NCBI RefSeq assembly: GCF_004358445.1
Contig: NZ_CP037951.1
Coordinates: 1,599,501-1,663,500, forward strand
Reading direction: 5' to 3'
DNA from: Parashewanella tropica
Lineage (GTDB): Bacteria; Pseudomonadota; Gammaproteobacteria; Enterobacterales; Shewanellaceae
Length of the DNA: 64,000 nt
Shown in pieces: positions 60,701 through 64,000 of this stretch. Both the position numbers and the translations under genes were made by a program. The stretch's first letter is position 1, and every line of letters starts with the position of its first letter. The notes beneath the pieces are model-generated. The model saw only the letters and a list, made by a program, of their open reading frames with translations. It was not told where the DNA came from and made no database searches.

Positions 60701-63700
60701 GTTGGATAGCCCGTTTTTTCAGCCACGACAGATAACATGGTGGATTGGACTTGCTCTGAACTTAAGTTTGATGCTGTTGCTTGAGAGGCTTGAGTTTCAA
60801 CAGTAATAGCAGGTGAATCCAATTTTGAATTCATATAAGTAACGATTTCACCCAGAGTACGACACTCGGCTAAATCTTCTGGGCTGAGTTCTGGAAGTTC
60901 TGGTAGTTGATCTTGCACTGTACCTAGAATTTCAACGCGTTTGATTGAGTCGATACCTAAGTCGGCTTCCATGTCCATTTCTAAGTCCAGCATCTCGGTT
61001 GGATAGCCCGTTTTATCGGCTACCACAGAAAGCATGGTCGATTGAACTTGTTCTGTATTTAGGGTTGATGCTGTTACTTGAGCGGCTTGAGTTTCCACAA
61101 CAATAGCCGATGAATCCAATTTTGAATTCATATAAGCAACGATTTCACCCAAAGTTCGACACTCGGCTAAATCTTCTGGGCTAAGTTCTGGTAACTCTGG
61201 AAGTTGATCTTGAACCGTACCTAAGATTTCAACACGCTTAATGGAGTCGATTCCTAAATCGGCTTCCATATCCATTTCTAAGTCCAACATTTCAGTTGGA
61301 TAGCCCGTTTTTTCGGCTACCACAGCAAGCATGGTGTTTTGAACTTGTTCTGAGCTTAATCCTGCTTTGCTAGGCTCAATAATTGGAGTTGGAGCTTCAA
61401 CGTGAGTGGTTTGAATCGGCTGTGGAGTGGATATCGTTTGTGGTTGCTGCATTACAGGAGCTTGTTGCTGAACACTTGCCTGTACTTTGGTTTGAGCAAC
61501 AGGAATATTTTTTACATGCGACGTAGTGACATTCATGTTGTCACTTTGCAACTGTGTACCATTTATCATCGCAAGAGCCGCTTGGTTTTGGCTGGCTTGC
61601 AGTTGCATAAATTGTTCATGGCTTTGCAGCGTTTGACTTTGATGTTGGTGGAACATTTCCATTGAGCGTTGCAATGCTTCAGGAATAGCCAAACCTTGGC
61701 TTGCTAATTTAGCTTGCTCAGCCATTAGCGAAGCAAAAGTATCACCATATTGTTGTGGGATTTCTAAAAATTGCTGATGAAGCTTAGCGACCTGATCTTG
61801 CGCAGCAAAAAAGGCATCAAGTGTGTCACCAGATGCTGATGTTGCTTGAGAAGCTGTAGGCTTGGATGTTGGTTTGTTCACACTTGATTCCGGAAGTTGT
61901 TCAATAATAGTTTTTTCAACGAGAGGTTTTTCAATAATTTTTTCGACCACTTTTTCAACGGGACGATCGACATACTTGATTTGAGATTGGATCTTGCCGT
62001 TTTCTAGCGAAGCCTGCATTTTTTGCTTAGTCGCTTCGCTGATGTAGTTGTGTCCACACAGTTTCACCGACATTCCAGCGGCAGGTTTACTGCGCTTGAT
62101 TTCAGCTCGATAAGGGTCGATGTTTTCAAGTTCAATGCCAGCAACCGCTAGTTGAGTCGCTGCGAGTCTGAACTGTAAATCGCTGTCGCCTTTGGCATTC
62201 GGGTTGATGCTGATGGTGAGGATTTCTTCATCTTCATTTACTAAGTTATCAGCAACTAATTTTTGCAGAATGTCTTTCGGTCCAAACTCGACAAATACAC
62301 GAGCACCATCTTGGTACATGTTTTTGATCTGCTGCTGGAAGCGTACTGATTGCAACATGTGCTGTTGGAACTCAGACTGAATAACCTCAGCGTCATCTTC
62401 ATACAAAGTGCCAGTCGCATTGCTGTAAAGATCACATTGAGGAGCATTGAAGGTTGCAGACTGAATCGCCTCTGCAAATGGCTGCTGTGCATGAGCAACC
62501 AATTTAGTATGAAATGCGCCAGATACAGGAAGCTGAATCGCTTTAAAGCCTTGCTCTTTTAATTGTGGACCAATGGCTTCAATTGACTCAGTTCCACCCG
62601 CAATTACTTGTTGCTTACTTGAGTTGTCATTGGCAACTTTTACATCATTGAACTTAGCTAGACATTCATTGAGCTGTTCGAGTTCAGAATCAGAACCCGT
62701 TGGCAAAATTACTGCCATCATACTGCCAGCATCTTTACCTTCTGGTACAGAGGCCATTGCTTTACCGCGAGCAAAGGTCAGTTGGTAATAATCGTCACGA
62801 TTAATTACGCCTGCTGCGCGTAGCGCCGATAATTCACCAAAGCTGTGACCAGCAACCATATCAGGGCTAAAACCAGCTTGTTCCAGTAATTCAAATTGAG
62901 CCATAGACATAGCGCCAATGGCGGATTGAGCATAAGCCGTATTCGTTAACTGAGCTTGCTGTGCTTTTTTGTCTGCGCTGGTGAATACAGGAACAGGGAA
63001 AACACGTTCAGATAAGTGTTGTTGTTGGTTTTGTGAATAAACGGCATTGGCAGAATCGAACTCAGTACGAACCTCAGGGAAGTTACACGCAAGCTCTTTT
63101 GCCATGTTTACGTATTGAGAACCTTGCCCTGCAAATAGGGCGGCAACCATTGTTTTATGGTTCACTAGGGCACTTGGTCTATAACTCGTACCAGAAGGTA
63201 ATGTCCAAGGCGTATCTGAGTTGTGTTTTAACTGCTTTATAGCTTGTTCAATCTGCTGTCTAGCTTGCTCAATATTTGAAGCAACGAAACCTAATCTTGG
63301 TCGTCTTGATGGAATACCTTTAAGTGGATATTTGGCGGCCAATTCCGATAGCGAAAAATCTTTTGATTGAACATTTATCAATTCATCAATCAAATCATCA
63401 ACACTATGAGCACTGAAAAGAAGTGATGACGCTACAGTGCGCTGGCGATACTTGCTATCACGATCGTGCTCGGCATTGTATTCTTCTAAAACAATATGGA
63501 AATTTGTGCCGCCAAAGCCAAAGGAGCTAATGCCACCACGACGTGGTGTGTCGTTAACACGCAGCCAAGGTCGAGTTTCGGTGTTTAAGTAAAACGGGCT
63601 GTGTTCGATATCCAATTTTGGATTCGGTTTTTCAACACTAATGGTTGGTGGTAACACTTTGTGGTGCATGGCTAATGCCATTTTGATTAAACCAGCCGTA

Positions 63701-64000
63701 CCAGCGGTAGACTTAGTGTGTCCCACTTGTGATTTAATGGAACCAAGGGCGATATGTTGTTTTTGCTCGTTGTCTTCAGAGAAAACAGAATCTAAACCGA
63801 AGAATTCTGCTACATCACCCGCTGCGGTGCCTGTGCCGTGAGCTTCAATTAAGCCAACGGTTTTAGGTTCAAAGCCTGCATCATCATAAGCACGCTTTAA
63901 TGCTTTAGCTTGTCCTTCACTGCGCGGTGCATAAATACTCTTAAACTTACCATCTGATGAAGCGCCAACGCCTTTGATAACGGCATAGATTCTATCACCA
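57721..64000 (-). CDS. pfaA: PUFA synthase subunit PfaA (5' end outside the window)
   Basis: The frame is open from the window edge, so about 2092 C-terminal residues are visible. First comes the end of a ketosynthase domain (EAHGTGTAAGD, then SIKSQVGHTKSTAG). The malonyl-CoA acyltransferase follows (AGQGSQYVNM, nucleophile GHSFGELSAL near 62840). A Gln-rich linker and four acyl carrier protein repeats (60221-61360) come next. The ketoreductase has VTGGAKGV near 59400 and LIHGAGVLADKLI near 59010. The last part has the PKS-type dehydratase motif HxxxGxxxxP (HQIKGNPVLP near 58475). It builds the chain with PfaB, PfaC and PfaD. A GTG at 63726 that looks like a start is internal, within the ketosynthase motif. 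Confidence 0.97.
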   Translation of the reverse strand, partial: GDRIYAVIKGVGASSDGKFKSIYAPRSEGQAKALKRAYDDAGFEPKTVGLIEAHGTGTAAGDVAEFFGLDSVFSEDNEQKQHIALGSIKSQVGHTKSTAGTAGLIKMALAMHHKVLPPTISVEKPNPKLDIEHSPFYLNTETRPWLRVNDTPRRGGISSFGFGGTNFHIVLEEYNAEHDRDSKYRQRTVASSLLFSAHSVDDLIDELINVQSKDFSLSELAAKYPLKGIPSRRPRLGFVASNIEQARQQIEQAIKQLKHNSDTPWTLPSGTSYRPSALVNHKTMVAALFAGQGSQYVNMAKELACNFPEVRTEFDSANAVYSQNQQQHLSERVFPVPVFTSADKKAQQAQLTNTAYAQSAIGAMSMAQFELLEQAGFSPDMVAGHSFGELSALRAAGVINRDDYYQLTFARGKAMASVPEGKDAGSMMAVILPTGSDSELEQLNECLAKFNDVKVANDNSSKQQVIAGGTESIEAIGPQLKEQGFKAIQLPVSGAFHTKLVAHAQQPFAEAIQSATFNAPQCDLYSNATGTLYEDDAEVIQSEFQQHMLQSVRFQQQIKNMYQDGARVFVEFGPKDILQKLVADNLVNEDEEILTISINPNAKGDSDLQFRLAATQLAVAGIELENIDPYRAEIKRSKPAAGMSVKLCGHNYISEATKQKMQASLENGKIQSQIKYVDRPVEKVVEKIIEKPLVEKTIIEQLPESSVNKPTSKPTASQATSASGDTLDAFFAAQDQVAKLHQQFLEIPQQYGDTFASLMAEQAKLASQGLAIPEALQRSMEMFHQHQSQTLQSHEQFMQLQASQNQAALAMINGTQLQSDNMNVTTSHVKNIPVAQTKVQASVQQQAPVMQQPQTISTPQPIQTTHVEAPTPIIEPSKAGLSSEQVQNTMLAVVAEKTGYPTEMLDLEMDMEADLGIDSIKRVEILGTVQDQLPELPELSPEDLAECRTLGEIVAYMNSKLDSSAIVVETQAAQVTASTLNTEQVQSTMLSVVADKTGYPTEMLDLEMDMEADLGIDSIKRVEILGTVQDQLPELPELSPEDLAECRTLGEIVTYMNSKLDSPAITVETQASQATASNLSSEQVQSTMLSVVAEKTGYPTEMLELGMDMEADLGIDSIKRVEILGTVQDQLPELPELSPEDLAECRTLGEIVTYMNSKLDSSDPVVETNNVNANTQVSNLNADQVQATMLSVVADKTGYPAEMLELSMDMEADLGIDSIKRVEILGTVQDQLPELPELNPEDLAECRTLEEIVTYMNSKLTTQVQAAEVIAHTPAANSESVNVELPPHSEVSLKKLPAAANSKSVTTSGLFIITDDGQNAGILAEKLTAKGLTVAVVHAPESILTAHSPLNSDVAQFTLSEISDNSIAQTLSSIQELGSISGFIHLQPKVDAERDINLNETAYSHVEHAFLWAKHLQPILNTAEQSQFVTVSRMDGGFGYLNDESFELNQAALSGLTKTLSHEWTQVSCKALDIDTNFDSAEFSTAIITELLEQSSISEIGISQSGRFTLVAGEQEQQFNAAEITATDKILVTGGAKGVTLECALKLAQATPAHFILAGRSQQISHSELPTWAQGKTADELQEAAIAALVAEGKKPSPKQIDDLIWPIKSSLEIDQAIKRFEQLGASAEYLSLDVSNADAVAETLAPLTAITPITGLIHGAGVLADKLIQDKSLDELSRVYGTKVNGLNQLLEVLEPEQMKLIALFSSAAGFYGNTGQSDYAMANEILNKTAIQLSHRYPNCKSISFDWGPWDGGMVNSALKKMFTERGVYVIPLEAGAQLFADKILSQSSSQLLIGSDMQGNSANEQDVQSKKPNADVIQWDKNITLELDPQQLGFIEHHQIKGNPVLPTVFALDWMLEQVESLTDTTWSIRHYQLLKGVVFDTDKTKALILRLEPKDDHLVATIECDGKPQYQAELVEGVIPQPTLELKGITPFSQDASKFYQNGTLFHGEQLQGLSQLSHYDQQGLIAKLNIPSPINSELDNGICGYHPVAEDQMLQALLVWTKLNTGHACLPVSIAEYQACSVEQSKTITELRLKVIKASKHQVIADIALLANDGTVCGFMKQARVTVSPSLVFEPHTELSQLGAGSL
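60221..61360 (-). repeat. Four tandem acyl carrier protein repeats of pfaA (about 300-bp unit)
   Basis: Each unit encodes DMEADLGIDSIKRVEILGTV, where the Ser carries phosphopantetheine, followed by QDQLPELPELSPEDLAECRT. Corresponding points recur about every 297-302 bp. Units two to four are nearly identical in protein, which points to ongoing homogenisation. The PfaE-type phosphopantetheinyl transferase needed to charge them is not in this window. Confidence 0.95.

Noticed and set aside
60221-61360. Regular repeats that might suggest a CRISPR array
   Set aside because: The 300-bp period and coding of ACP domains exclude it; no short repeat/spacer array is seen anywhere in the window.
57721-63726. 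pfaA as a complete ORF starting at 63726
   Set aside because: The GTG there is the Val of the ketosynthase VGHTKSTAG motif, and the frame continues upstream with EAHGTGTAAGD to the window edge.

Overview
The window looks like the chromosome of a marine gammaproteobacterium of the Shewanellaceae (Shewanella or Parashewanella type). The grounds are a polyunsaturated fatty acid synthase locus (pfaA-pfaB-pfaC-pfaD), a Shewanella-style N-acetylgalactosamine (aga) catabolic cluster with a TonB receptor and a permease instead of a PTS, and the gene orders sapABCDF/pspF-pspABC-ycjXF and pdxB-asd-fimV-truA-folC-dedD-cvpA-purF. The genus is an inference from family knowledge; no search was run.

Layout. 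1-2.6 kb: the tail of an unknown gene and two tandem paralogues of unknown function that share a possible His-Asp-Cys site. 2.6-9.3 kb (minus): fabV enoyl reductase and the sapABCDF peptide ABC importer. 9.3-14.4 kb: pspF divergent from pspABC with a sigma-54 promoter, then ycjX-ycjF (envelope stress). 14.5-26.6 kb (plus): a methionine gamma-lyase-like gene, a ComEA-like protein, then pdxB, asd, fimV, truA, folC, dedD, cvpA and purF. accD is absent from its usual place between truA and folC, and a 269-bp MITE-like element lies between dedD and cvpA. 26.7-35.7 kb is an accessory stretch: several orphan proteins, a FAH-family hydrolase, a ChrR-type cupin, and a DUF885 gene cut by a complete IS3-family element whose removal restores a 608-codon frame.

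35.8-48.6 kb: the aga cluster, agaR-agaZ-agaS-agaK-agaA, then agaP divergent from a TonB receptor, then a secreted GH20 hexosaminidase with CBM32-like and ricin-type lectin modules. Direct repeats GAAAG-N5-GAAAG precede agaR, agaZ and the receptor gene and are candidate AgaR operators. The likely flow is extracellular release of amino sugar by GH20, outer-membrane uptake by the receptor, inner-membrane transport by AgaP, then phosphorylation (AgaK), deacetylation (AgaA), deamination/isomerisation (AgaS) and aldol cleavage (AgaZ plus an aldolase not present here).

48.6-64 kb (minus): pfaD, pfaC, pfaB and the 3' 6.3 kb of pfaA, the multidomain synthase for EPA/DHA-type fatty acids. The most unusual signal is here. 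Two unrelated palindromic repeat families each occur twice, once between pfaC and pfaD and once inserted in frame in the linker of PfaC. One is a 95-97-bp element that folds as a branched cloverleaf, and its two copies differ by paired, compensatory changes.
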